A DNA stretch of 64,000 bases, taken from Datnioides undecimradiatus (taxonomy: Eukaryota; Chordata; Actinopteri; Lobotiformes; Datnioididae). Each line of letters begins with the position of its first letter. The first letter of the stretch is position 1. Shown piece after piece: positions 23,301 through 35,600 of this stretch. The notes under the pieces were generated by a model. It did no database searches, was not told the origin of the DNA, and saw only the letters and a program-made list of their open reading frames with translations. The stretch lies in the NCBI GenBank assembly GCA_008933995.1, contig WARS01000016.1, positions 9,131,848 through 9,195,847 of the forward strand, in the 5' to 3' direction. The translations under genes were made by a program, and so were the position numbers.

Positions 23301-24950
23301 AAGTTCCTGGTATGATTTGATGCTGTAGTTAATTTTTAAACGGATGTGTATTTGTTTGTGGAGGTTAGGGGAAGATTGACCTGTTGGATAAATGATGGAG
23401 CAGGGCTCATCCTCTGACATCTGCTTGTATGAACACATTTTCCCTTTAGCATAGGTCACAGTGAAGCAGGCTGGTGTGATGGAATCTGCACAAAAGTTAA
23501 ATGATTAAGTTAGTCACAGCAATGAACAACTGGCCGCAGAATGTCCACCGATTCCTGATAATGATCAGATAAGCAGCTGTAGTCAAACTTTCCACTCAGG
23601 GTTCTGAATTAATGTGTGAGCTACTATCATATGAGTAACCACGGCAACAGGAAGCAGTTAGTGCCTCCATTTATATATTTATTGCAAAATGTTAACATGC
23701 TAACAAGCATTTGGCATTTTGCTAGATGAGTCATCATATAATAACCAAGGTCACTCACCCACTGACACTTCAGGGGATCTGAGATCCTCGTAGCCTTTAA
23801 CAGCACAGGAGTATCTGACTGCTGCCTCACTGCTGACCAGCTCCTGGTACCACGGAGACCAGTCCTCATAGAGAAACTCACTGTTCTTGTACCAGATGTA
23901 GGCTGCAGGCTGTTCAGTCAGAAGACAGCTGGTGGTACACATCAGAGTGACTGTCTGTCCCTCTGAGGTGGGAATCACCTTCACCTGCAGGTCTGGGATC
24001 ATGGTGGGTAGTATCAGAATATGCTGATGTAGTTTTTAAAGTGATAAAAATGACGTCCATCAGCCACTGTACCTGCAACACGAAGCTCAGTTCTATTGGA
24101 CCAGCAGTGCTCCGCTTTGCTGCTTCTTTTTCTGCAGCAGTAAAAATCTGTATCATTTTCTCTCAGATCGTTTATTGTTAGGGTGACTTTGCTCTTCTCA
24201 GACGTGTTGGTTCTTGTACGATTTTCATCTGCTGAATATTTACTCAGTTCAAACTTAGAGCCGGTCCAGTGTACAGTGTACCATTTTGATTTGGGAAGTT
24301 TAGGTGTGCAGGACAGCTCCACTGATGAACCTTTTAGAGCACAGATCCTGTTTGCTGGTCCCAGAACCCCTTAAACAGAAGCTGTTATTAGCAAACATCT
24401 GGACAGATGTAGATGTAGATTTATTAAACCATAAATGTTAACACTAATTAATAATACTTTTTGTAATAACAATTGTGTGATATATGTGCAAACAGCTGTG
24501 TGTCTACCTTGAGTTCTTACATTATTTTTTAATACAAATCAATTTGCAGAGAACATTTCTGACACTTACCTTTTTCTTAAACAACTTTTTCTCCCATTGG
24601 TTCACAACTAAATGCTCATAAAATGAATGACATTCATGGTGAACATTACATTGTCTCTGCATCAGTTCTACTGTTCTGTTGTGGAAACATGTTTGCTCAT
24701 GTTGCTGCCGTTTGCAGAGTTCTTCATATGGCTGATTTCACAGGCAGCAGTGAAATCAGCCATATAAAGAACTCTTGCATGATCCTTACTAACTACCTTC
24801 ATATGAAGTATTTAGGAGTAAGTAATTCTATTACTTTAAAAAGGGGTAGATAGTAACTGTAATTATTGATTTTCAGTAACATGCATTGATCATACCTGAT
24901 ATGTGTAGGATGACAGCAATAAACAAGCACCCAGCCTCTGCCAACAACAT
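20327..24950 (-). CDS. IgR-3: multi-Ig-domain receptor with truncated tail
   Basis: Third paralogue, about 506 aa as modelled. Exons, 5' to 3': signal 24950-24896 (MLLAEAGCLFIAVILHIS), D1 24369-24073, D2 23992-23759, D3 relic 23485-23381, D4 22900-22676, D5 22115-21774, D6 20925-20668, membrane 20528-20435 (RMMLVLTLLISLPLFHLW), tail start 20342. D1 (RICALKGSSVELSC, DTDFYCC, EHCWSNRTEL) carries the extra Cys pair. D5 lacks canonical Cys (NISSEY, AAYEFRL). D6 is nearly identical to that of IgR-1 up to GNYSCA. Joining membrane to tail exon gives RYTHI then TGA. Downstream sequence homologous to the IgR-2 tail (VMNPAAQRKQ) is in frame only beyond that stop, so an indel appears to have removed the signalling motif. 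Another tail exon could have been missed. The gene is interrupted by a hAT element in the D5-D6 intron and a hairpin in intron 1. Confidence 0.78.
21011..21701. mobile_element. Non-autonomous hAT-type DNA transposon, 691 bp
   Basis: The element begins TAGAGATGGGAT and ends with the near-inverse ATCACAACTCTA. It is flanked by a perfect 8-bp direct repeat, CTGACTGC, at 21003-21010 and 21702-21709. An 8-bp duplication with short inverted ends is the mark of the hAT superfamily. No transposase frame is present, so it would have been moved in trans. It lies in the D5-D6 intron of IgR-3 and has no counterpart in the other two genes, so it entered after duplication or was lost elsewhere. Confidence 0.8.
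24716..24775. repeat. Near-perfect inverted repeat (hairpin) in IgR-3 intron 1
   Basis: Two 26-nt arms, 24716-24741 and 24750-24775, are reverse complements with one mismatch and are separated by an 8-nt loop (aggcagca). The arm core is atggctgatttcac. In RNA this would form a long stem. It lies between the signal exon and D1. Confidence 0.85.
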
Positions 24951-25484
24951 GGCTGCTGTAATCCCAAAACTAATAACCAGATCACATTGTTAAAAGATTA
25001 AGACTGTATTATAAATACTGAATATTTGTATTTATGTCATCACAATGACTACATTCTTACAAATACAAAAAATCAAACATACAACTCACCAGACAAAATA
25101 CCTGTTAGTGGATAGGACAGAGGAGATACTGGGTTGTTAGTCTACTGCGTACAGCTACAAAACATTATTTCCTTTATATCTAAGTGATTAACTGAACCAG
25201 TAGCAAATGCTTTTATCATTTCAAGGGTTATCTATGATCATGGTTTTTGATATTTTTGCAGAGTGCGTCAGACACAAAACACAAAATAGTTTTAACCTTT
25301 GGCCTAAAAATAAATAAGAAAATGTAAAGAAACTATTGAAGACACTTTATGATCACTTGATTAAAACATTAAATAAACAACAGAAAAAGCAAAAAAGTAT
25401 GAAAAAGGGTGATTTTTAAAAAACAACAACAAACAAAAACACCCCACTACTCAATGTTTGAGTTTGTCTCTAGACACGCACCAC

Positions 25485-25690
25485 TATGGCCAGCATGGGA
25501 CATAAAAAGTGGATTTCTTGGCAACTGTTTCGTTGTTGTCCATTTCATCAGAAAACATCTGCATCACTCCGTCTCAAATCTTTGATTGTTACAGTGAAGT
25601 TTCACACATGCACCATATCAGCTGTATCAGCAAAAAGCATCTCCACTGACCTCACTGGTCAGATATCAGCCCTCCAGCTTATGTTGTAGC
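25485..25690 (-). pseudogene. Relic D1 exon of a fourth IgR copy
   Basis: On the minus strand, near 25550-25610, the reading NFTVTIKDLRRSDADVF closely parallels NFTLTINDLREGDANVYCC of IgR-1 D1, but it is followed at once by TGA where the conserved Cys should be, and no other domain exon was found nearby. It is best read as the remains of a further array member upstream of IgR-3. Confidence 0.6.
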
Positions 25691-25699
25691 ACATAGACG

Positions 25700-27060
25700 T
25701 GGTCAGCATGTGTCACATGTTCATTAGCACGTGTCACCGATCTGTGTCACTACAGTCTCTCTTCTCTCTGTCTGGCCAGCCACCGTCGTTCAGAGAAGAG
25801 CTGTCAAAAATATTCATAGATATCTGAGTTGGCTTGATAAATATTTAGCCTTTAGCTGCTAAATGCTCCACTATATTTGCGAGCTACAATCACTAACTGT
25901 GCCTGCCTGCAGTTTGGTGCTTAGCAGGTTGTGTCCATTGCCTTTGTACAGCTTTTTTGCTGAAGACTGGTGCGAGGGAACCAGACAAATAAAGTTATGT
26001 AGTAGAAACTCAATGCTAGGTCCATAAAGCGGAGGGAAACAGTAAATTCAGGTGGATACCCAATCAAGGTTCATCACTACAATTAACTTCTTTCAAATTG
26101 TTTTCAGCTTGTTCTTTAAATGTCAGTCTTATTTTAAAAGTGTGCATGCGTGCTCTGTATCAGTTTTCAATCACATTTCTTTAGTTTTAGAAATGATGGG
26201 GTCACTGAAAATGCAAAAGTATAGAGCCGTGAAGCTATACACGACCAACATGCTGAGGTTCATGCAGAAAAAAACAGCTTGTGGAGAGGAAGTGGTGGGA
26301 GTAACTTCAGTGAGCATCAAACACACTGCACAAAACTTACTGATGTGTTTTTTGTATTGTTTGCTCTCCTGCTACAAAATTATATTCTCTTTAATGAAAT
26401 AAACTCATCTTATTAGGCATGATTGTCACTTTCACTTTGTTCACATAGTGCATCACATTCAAAGCCATATCCGAACTTATCAACACAAGTTTCTTAGCCT
26501 AAATCGACATTAAATGTGCCCTTTATTCACTTGATTCATCAAATGAAGTTAATTCCAAACATTGCTTGTTAGCAGAAGGCAATGTAATGTTTTGTTGTGA
26601 TTTAACTTATAACCACCAGAGGGAGACAATGTACACTGTCAAAATAAACATCCAAGGACCAACCCCATCAAAATAAATACCATTATGTTAAACGGGACTA
26701 GTGGCATTTGACTGAAGTAGAGTTTTAAAGATTATGTGATGGTGTATAATATAGTAAAAATACACTATAGGAATATAAAAGTACTAAAATAAGTCCCTCA
26801 AAAAAGTTTGTAAATAAAGAAATGAACAAGGTGTGCTGGCCCATACTTTCAGTTTATTTCAGCGCTCAAAATGATCGTACACATGTAAAATAAATGCAAA
26901 CCACCTGTGCCGTAATAAATACAGCATAAGTTACTTTTATTTGATTTTGCCAATTTCTTTTTTCCCCTTTTCCGTGTCATTGAACATGATAACAGATACA
27001 CACACACACACACACACACAGTTAAGACTGGCGTGAGAGTCAGCAGCTGGCGAAGGAAGT
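25700..27060. other. Intergenic region between the receptor array and glis2
   Basis: No supported exon. A CTCF-like word ccaccagagggag is at 26613-26625. The open frame at 26052-26402 has no recognisable domain and biased AT-rich codons. Confidence 0.5.
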
Positions 27061-27080
27061 TGGATCTCTACTCTGGCATT

Positions 27081-27122
<42 letters not shown>
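27000..27122. repeat. CA and CT microsatellites before glis2 exon 1
   Basis: An acacac run at about 26997-27020 and a perfect CT run at about 27082-27121 lie just upstream of or within the presumed 5' UTR exon of glis2. The CT tract could act as a GAGA-type promoter element. Confidence 0.8.
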
Positions 27123-27123
<1 letters not shown>

Positions 27124-27642
27124 GTTTCTCCACCCCTCTCCCTCACTCTCTCCCTCCCAGCCCCTTTCCTGCTCACCGCCGCTGGAAGCTCAGTTGACCA
27201 GCGTCGCAACTGGGCGATGCACCTCCAGGAGAGCCTCCCTACGTTTTTGCCGCGGACTTGACGTGCACAACGCAGCCTGCATCGTAACATCTGAATGAAG
27301 AAATATTTTTCCCCCTCGTCGGTGATTTACTGAGCTCACGGCACTAATTCAGGGAGAAAACTATTCCCAGGACAAGGTTTTCGGCTGCATGACTGAACAC
27401 TGACCACTCGCAACAGGCATTTCTTTTTTTCCTCTTGAACGATCCCCTGTGGGAGGATTTGATCTCCAACTGATTTCCAGCCAAAGACAACTGATAACTC
27501 AATCGAAGATGCTACAGGAGACGACAGGCGAACTCGCTTGATTTGGCGTTCTCAGTTGGTGTCTCTTGGAGGCTCGCGAGCATCTTCAGACAGACTAGAG
27601 GGAGCAGAGAGGGCTGATTGACTGTCCACAGGCTGCTTCAAG
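27120..27642 (+). other. glis2: Putative non-coding exon 1 of glis2 (5' UTR)
   Basis: A GC-richer stretch ends with a good donor, cttcaag|gtaaac, at 27642/27643. The next plus-strand splice acceptor I can link is at 43503, directly before the glis2 start codon. Vertebrate GLIS2 genes have an untranslated first exon, so this is inferred to be it. The 5' boundary is a guess; the upstream CT/GA-rich sequence is probably promoter. Confidence 0.5.
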
Positions 27643-29559
27643 GTAAACCCTGACTACATTCAGCCACTGGCTCTTCTGATTTTAATTTTTTTTTTTTTTT
27701 AAATAACCCTGACAATGTCATGATGTTCCTCACTGGTTGAAGATGCCTGTGCTGATCACTCGAGTTGGTTGCACTTACTAAACTTTTATCTGTCATGGCA
27801 TCACATATTTTATACCTTTATGGAAGCTCCTATAATATGTATGAATACATATTTTATACCTTTATAGAAACTCGTATATGATGTATGAATATCCACGGAT
27901 ATTTGAAGCACAGCACAATTTCTATACTATAAAATTGGAGTATTATTGCATATGTGTGTTGACAAAAAGCGAAACATTACCATATACAAATGTTCTTATT
28001 CCACCACAACCAAAAGTTAATCAACCTCTCATTTTAAACTTGATTTTTGGGTGAGTAACGGTTACTTGAATTTGACATGAGTCAACTGGACAGTTTTTTT
28101 ATCCAGTCTTTTTTTTTTTTTTATCTCTTATGGCAATTTCTAGTAAAAGTGTCACATTCTGCTCATTTACAGCTGTGTACCAATACAGAGTACCTCAAGG
28201 CTCTATCCTGGGTCTTCAGTAATTTTGTTGTGGTATAAATACAAAAAGCTGCAAAAAAAAATCTGATTGGTATTGGCCAGTATGTGGGAAAAGGGTGCAC
28301 GTATTTCATCAATCTCATGGTAAAAATCTATCAATTTCTGGTTACAGACTCTAAAATGTGTATATTCAGACACAACAAAACATTAAATATCTAGACATGT
28401 TAAGGGCACACAGATTGATCCCCATTCCGCATTGATCACTCAATCAATCATCATTGATCACTCAATCAATGGGGAATGAAAACAATGGCGCCTTTTAGTC
28501 CTTAAAATGTCTCACTTCAGATATGGAGCTCCTCAGGTATCTGCTTTGGGCCCTCTGCTGTTGTTCCTATACAGTATTTACTCCTGCTTAATGAAAACAC
28601 AATGCTGATTTTTACTGATGTGTTGATGGTTCAAACACAAACATGCACCAGACATTTGCAGATTTGATTAAATATTAACACAGTGTTTAATTTGAAAGTG
28701 CAAAACTCATACCACAACTTTAAAAACATTCTGCTAGTGTGTCATCCTGCCAGTATGGGTGCCAGGCCAGCGAAATGTCCATGCTGGGGCATTATCCACT
28801 GGCAAGTAACCAGTTTCGTTGCCTAGGTGTCAGGATATGCGTGTCCCTTTAAGGGACAATATATTAATCAGTATTTGATCCTACAATGATCTAAAGGGGG
28901 ACTGTAGTGCATGAGATTAATTTATATTTGATTACCTGTTAAAACAAGGGACACAGAATTTATATGTTTAAAACCTTTTAATTAACATGCAGACAAGCAC
29001 ATACACCCCCACTGTACGAACTGTACAAACAGGGTGGAGACAAGACCTCTACTTCCAACACTTTGGTTCATCAAATTCCAAAAGTCCTCCACCCTCATGA
29101 CACCACTGCAGATCACCGATCATGACTCCTCATTATCCCTAAAGGATGAATCGGCCTTCCCATTGGAAAAAACTTCCTTACTCCAGCTGCACTGATTTCC
29201 ATGCTTTTTCAGAAACTGAAACTCTACAGTGTCCCCAGAGGCAGGGCAGGTTTAGGGAGTGACCCACGGGTGCGCCAGCTCCACTTGAGCCCCTTTCTTA
29301 GTCCTCTGAGATGCATCATGGTGGTCTGTGCAAAAATGTTTTTGGGGAGGTTTGTGTGCAGGTTGCAGGCTCGTTGCATCATGCAGCTCTCTGAAGGTTG
29401 GACAGACGCTCATGGATGGATTTTAAAAAAGGCCCGGAGCCAAGCAGACTCCTTTCCTGTTGTTGTTGGGTGCGTCTGCCTTACAGCCCACTTCCACCCA
29501 CACTGTCTGCTGCAGGGTGGGAGTGTAGCTCATGCACATTGCATATACGAGCGTTTGTT

Positions 29560-29608
<49 letters not shown>

Positions 29609-32600
29609 AGGGGGATATAGAAAGAAAGGAAGGACAGAAACAAAGAAGGAAGGACAAAAGGAAGGATTTCACTCATGTCATGAAACACAGAAAGTGAATT
29701 GAGTTATTATGTCACTTGAACCATATGATAGTAATATTATGACCTGCAGTATCTGTGACTTCTGCAGTGGGGGTGTTAGCAAAACCATAACAGAGGATGA
29801 GAAATTTGGAGGAAGCAGAAACACAGAATTTCAAAATAAAAGTCCCTATTTTTGACTAAGAGTATGATCATGAAGAATTCTCAACATCTATCTAATGTGT
29901 TGGGATGTGTTCAGTAGCTTTTTCACGCACCAGCAGTTGTTGATTTCAAAATCTTACAGTTTAGTAACGGCAAGCAAAGAATGACAAGAGGAGTAACTAA
30001 AGGAACGAAAAGATGGCAAAAGAAGGAGTGAAATAAATACTCTGGAGAAAACAAAAAAGGAGTCAACAACTTTAACATCAAAGTCTAACGTGAAGGAAGA
30101 AAAAAATGAAAGAGGAAGGAGAAAGAGATGGATGATGGAAGCTAGAGAAGAGGAAAAAAGAAATGACAGGACATTACTTGAAAGCGAAGGAAGACAATTA
30201 AGGGAAAAGGCAAAGAGAATAAAGGAAGCAATGAAGGATTAAAGCAAACAACTTAAATGATCTAATAAGACACGACAGAAGTAATAAAGAACAAAAAAGA
30301 AGTGAGTGGGTAAAGCAAAAACAGAAAATGAGAATGGATGAAAGACCCCAACCCAAAGTGTTCATGTAGAGTTGAATAAGGAGTTGAGGAGATCCACGAT
30401 GACTCTCCTCTTCCTCCTCCATCTCTCCTCCTCCATGTGTCTAGGGCCCTGCTCCGCTTACCAACTCAAGATCCCCAATGAAGCACCCCAAGTGGCTGCT
30501 GGCCTCGGCCCTCTGTTGTCTCCATACTTTGCCTGCTGTTTGCACATGATGGGTTCAGCGGGTTCAGTTCAGCTATAAAAGCACTTTTCTCCCCTGCGGC
30601 AGAGGCAGCAGTTAGCAGGCCTCATATGGGAGGAGAGTGAGAGGTGGTTGAGGCCTCCCCCGGCTCTTCTCTCGTACTTTGCTCTTTTTGACTTTATTTT
30701 CTCCTCTCCTCTCCTCTCCTCTCCTCTCCTCTCCTCTCCTCTCACTTGGCTCGTTGGCTGGTTGTGGTATCGTTCTCTGGCCCAGCCCTGGACCAGACAT
30801 TCATTTTTCTCCTCTTAGTCTCTAACCACTAACTAACCACTGGCTCCCTGCATCTCCCCCCACCTCCTCCTCGTCCAGCTTAGGAATGTCTTATTCACCT
30901 CCTCTCCCTCTGTCTTCCTCCTCTCATTCTTACATGCTAAAAGCTTACATGCGTCCGTGCCAACATCTGCAAATAAACAGGCAAATGTACACACATGCTT
31001 TGAGCACATGCAGCTTCGCCAACACGCCACAATTCAGTCAACACACAGACATGCACACACACACGCACACATTTTGACTCACAAAAGGCCCCCCATCAGT
31101 ATGTGTCGACCACCTGTGAGGGTACACACACATCCATAAACCTCCCTTTCTTCTCCCTCTCTTTTCCATTATCCTCCTGAGAGCCCAGCGCCGGGGCCTT
31201 TACTTCCAAACCAAACATAGACCAAATTCCGCAAACCCCACCCCGGCACCCCCCTCCATCAGTCCCCTTCTCCCTCTCTCCCCCTTCTTATTCCCCTCTC
31301 CACCTCCCTCCCCCCTCGCTGCCTCTATTTCTTTTTGGTCTGTGTTTAAGGAGGGAGGCGAATGAAATGTTGGCCTCCACAGAAAAAAAAAAAAGCCCGA
31401 CAAAGAAAGGGAGTGAACCATGAGCGGAGAACGAGAGGAAAAAATGGATAAAGAAAAAAAGATGTCTTGGCAAGGAAGGGAATTATGTTTGTAAAGAGGG
31501 ATCAAGTGCCATGGCAGATGGGCGTGGTGTCAGAAATGAACTTCTGCGTCCCAGGGGCTCAAAGATGTGGACAACAATGGATAGACTGTTAGCTTCTTTC
31601 TTCTCTTCTTTCATCACTGTCTTTTCCCATGGAATCTTTGATCACTTTTGATCATTCGTAATCAGATTATTGTACCATTAAGCTGTCAATTATTCCAGCA
31701 TTTTATGAAATGTAAGGAAACATTTTGACTGAGAGATTTACTTGTTTACATACCTGCTGTCAGGCCCGAAAGCTGTGTTTTACAAATCTGAAAACCTGTG
31801 GATCACAATGCACTTTTTTAAATTACATTTGCATTACCTTTTTAAGAAAACTCTTATTTTCTACAATTTGTTTGAAAAAATGTGTTACCTCACGATTCAT
31901 TAACTAAACCTTGATATCTACACTTTTCTCCTCATTTCATAAAGTAGGTAGTACCTTTTGCATTGGCAGTAATTGTCAGCAAGTTAGCTAGTGACAGTTC
32001 TTATCTTTGAACAGCCAGTTAGCTAACTTGGCTGTTAGCAAGAAACTAGCTAAGACATTTTATTTAAAGGCCCAGTGTTTAGAGTAAATGGGGAGCTATT
32101 GGCTTTAACGGAATATTGTATTCATTTTCTTTTGTTAAGTTTTTAGACACTGGCTGAAGAGAGAGACTTCCATAATTTTTGTGCCCACCATAGATTCTTC
32201 TTTCATGCCTGGAATGGGAGGATAAGTGGAGGAGTATTCAGTTGGTTGCTGGTCCTTTAATTGCACAATTTTCAATTGCGTTGCGCAAGTCGATGTCAAA
32301 GTTGACCAAAGTTTACACAGAAACTTGGCATGGATTTCCTTTCTCAGAGAAGCACTCTGCTAATCACTATCCCATGAAAATCAACTGGTTTCAGATCGAA
32401 ATGTTGCTTTTGTTTAAATACAGGACACTGTATTGTTTTGGTAAAACATTTGCATTTCAACATAAGAAATAATACATTAAATGGTGCAGTCAAATCAATG
32501 TTAAACTCTGATTCCATGTCTCTTGTTCGATCGATCTACTGTACATTATCCCGTTTTGTGCCCTTTGTTGTTCTCCCCTAATTTCTTCTTCTCCTCTCCT

Positions 32601-35600
32601 TTAAGAAGAGCAGAAGAAGACACATTTGTTTTGTTGATTCTGGTCCAATTAGGTTCAGCTTCTTACACACTAATCCCAAGAATCAGGATGACATTAGTAG
32701 GTTATTTTCTCTAGTGTGAGGAAAACAACATAACAAGGGATTGTTTTGGGGGTATTCTGAAGGTGTTTTGCTCACCTGTGTAGCAGCATTTCTCCTCTAA
32801 GGTCACTGGCAGAATGGAAACGCATTAAGGTGGTTTGAGTATGGAGCTCCCAATTGACATGAGTACAAATTGGATTTTTTTCAAATGGCATGTAACCCTA
32901 ATACGTGGAGAGCATTGACTACCAGCTCTACAGGGCTCATAATGTCTGTTAGCATTAAAGTATTATTAATTCTTCCTGCTTAACTCTCTGCTGACATTTT
33001 TCCAGCTCATTACTCTCTTATTTGATGGAGCCTTTTTCCTTTCGCTCCCTCTTTGTTTCTCCACCGAGAATGAGAGGAACGGCCTACAGTACAGCTGGGA
33101 TTGGTTATTATTTACTGGCTTGGCACACTCGTACACGCACGCACGCACACACACATGTGCAAGCACACACACGCAGTGGAAACAAATTGGGTGAATCTGC
33201 TCCGCACGTAGGAATGTGAGGCGCATGTGTTTGTGTGTTTTAGGTCTGGATGACAGAGCTGAGGGAATGAAAGAGGGATGTAGAGACAGAAAAAAGAAAG
33301 AAATTAAAGTGAACCACACAACGGAAAGAAAGAGAAGGAAAATGAGTGATTGAGAGGGAAGAGGAGATTGATTTCTGGGATGCAGACTGCTCTTGGCCTC
33401 GTCTGTCTCGCCTGACAACAGAGGTTAAAAACACTTTTCTCCCTGAGTCTTTCTGTCTCTCTCCACCAACTCTTGTACTCCCTTTCTTAATGTCTTTCTT
33501 TCGGTCATCCTTCTCCATATTTTCAACAAGACCCACAATATCTGCACCGTCTCCAACATCTCTGGACCATGTCCTTCAACCTCTTCTCCATCTTTAGCCT
33601 TCCCCTCGCTTCACAGAGGGCAGCGGTGAATGTTTGGATCGGGAAAGGGGAGAGATCTGTTGCTCTGCTGACGCGAAGAATTACAGGGAGGGAAAGCAGA
33701 GGGGAGAAGTGAAGAGGTTTCTGTGTTGACCTTGTCCTGCTGCCAAATGGCTGGATGGTGGTGGTGGTGCAACAGATTATGGGTGGGGGTTATGAGGGAG
33801 CAGAAAAGATAGAGTGGGAAATAAATGAGTAAGACATGGAGAAGTACTGACATGAAAGGAAAATAAGCAAAAGAAAGAAAAGCTTGATTCAGTGTCACAA
33901 ACATGATTTGACCACCTAAAGACAAAGGTACAGGGTACAAAATAAAATGCCATGAGAGATATAAATACAGTTATGCTATCTCTGCACATTGTGTAACCCT
34001 GCATGGTGTAATCTCCCCGATTTCAATTGTGTGAAGTGTTGGGTTTGCCTTGGATGGTGATGTCCCTCCCTAACTCCACATTTTCAGCAATGATATGCTT
34101 AAGGTGTAAACTATAAATATACTTTCAGAGCTTTGTTGATTTATATGTTTCAAAAACCCTTTAGGCTCAAGCGAAGAGTTTGAGAGCTGGTCAACCACTA
34201 CTGTGCTAGAATATAGTGCAAGAATTATATTAAACCGCTTAAAGTGATTTCCTGATTGCATAACCATCTAACTAATAACCCTAACCATGTGTCGATCAGT
34301 AACTGATTTATGTAGATCCTTTGGATATAGTCTATAAATGCAAAACTGATGTATTATTTTGCTCCTCAAATATTACAGCAGGTAGCCATACATTGCCAGC
34401 CGTGACCCAAAACAGTGATGTAAAAATCAAAACAAAAGGTAAATTGATTGGCCTCCATTTATAAGTGAATGTAGATTTGAACAGAACAAATGATAAAAAC
34501 CTGTAAAACAAAAACTTTGTCCTGCACAAAGAAGGTGACCAGCTCTTTACTCCCTGATGATCCAAACAAACTCTCTCCAAAATGGTATCAGCTCAAAGTT
34601 TGTATGTCATGACTATACATGGTTAAGTTCATCTTTGAGCTGCTAAGGGATAAAGTAGGATGAGGTGGGTTTATCGTTTATTAAAGGTCTGCTGCATCAC
34701 TCCACTCCAAACCGACTCAAAATATATCTGCCTTGTATCTTCTTTTAGTTGAAGAATGAGCTCTTTTGCAGTTTTTATCTAAACTCCTACCAGCTCCTGC
34801 AGCTTCAGTCCAGAGTCTGTAAGACTGTTCAGTCTGTAAGCTTAAGGAGCAAATACATCTGTGTTGTTTTTGCACTAGAGAAAAATGGAGCTCTCCCTCT
34901 TACTAAGAATGCAACAGTGCCACGCCCATAGATTGTATATAGAAGTGGATGTAGCCACTGTGACATCACTTGTTGATTTGCGGACCACCAGGCTGAAGAG
35001 ACCAGGCTCCTGCGACCCCCTCCCTGTCTCTGGTATGAGTAAAATAAGACTTTGTATCTTCTTGCTGCCTTAGAGTGGTGAAAACGTGGTGAGAAAACCC
35101 ATTCAAGTCATGTTAATCAAACCTATGTGCTGCAAAAGCTTTTAAAAAGTTGTATCGTGATTCAGAAATAAGTTTAAAGATGTACAGCAAGTCTGAAAAG
35201 AGTTTTTTTTTTTGGCGAAGTACTAAATAATGCCTGTCTTGAGAGATTATTTCCTCACTCCTCCTCCCCTGACAGCCACTACGACTCCCCTCCTAAATGG
35301 TAAAGACGCCAGTGTCAGTATGAGAGACACTGCAGACTCTACCGGTGGCTATTGCAGGCTTGCTCTGCAGAGTTGCATCACTTAGCACTGAGAGAGAGCG
35401 AGAGAGAGAGAATTGTACAGAGACAAATAATGAGAAAACTAAGGGAAAGAAAAGGGTGGGAGCCCACGTCTAACTCCCACAGTTCCTGTCTTGCCCTCCA
35501 TCCTTTATTCTCAGTTTTTATATTTATCATTTTCGCTGCCTGCTCACTCCTGTATGTTGCCATTTTCCTCGTCCAGCGAGAAATCGCTCTTCTAAATGCT

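Noticed and set aside
26937..27290. 117-codon minus-strand open frame with Arg-Glu repeats
   Set aside because: Driven by the CT and CA microsatellites around glis2 exon 1.
28425..28480. Possible palindrome around cattgatcactcaatcaat
   Set aside because: On inspection it is a direct repeat of 19 nt, not an inverted one; kept only as a note in the intron entry.
33000..33420. 150-codon minus-strand frame near 33.2 kb
   Set aside because: Contains Cys-Val runs from a CA repeat and low-complexity Ser/Phe tracts; not conserved in appearance.
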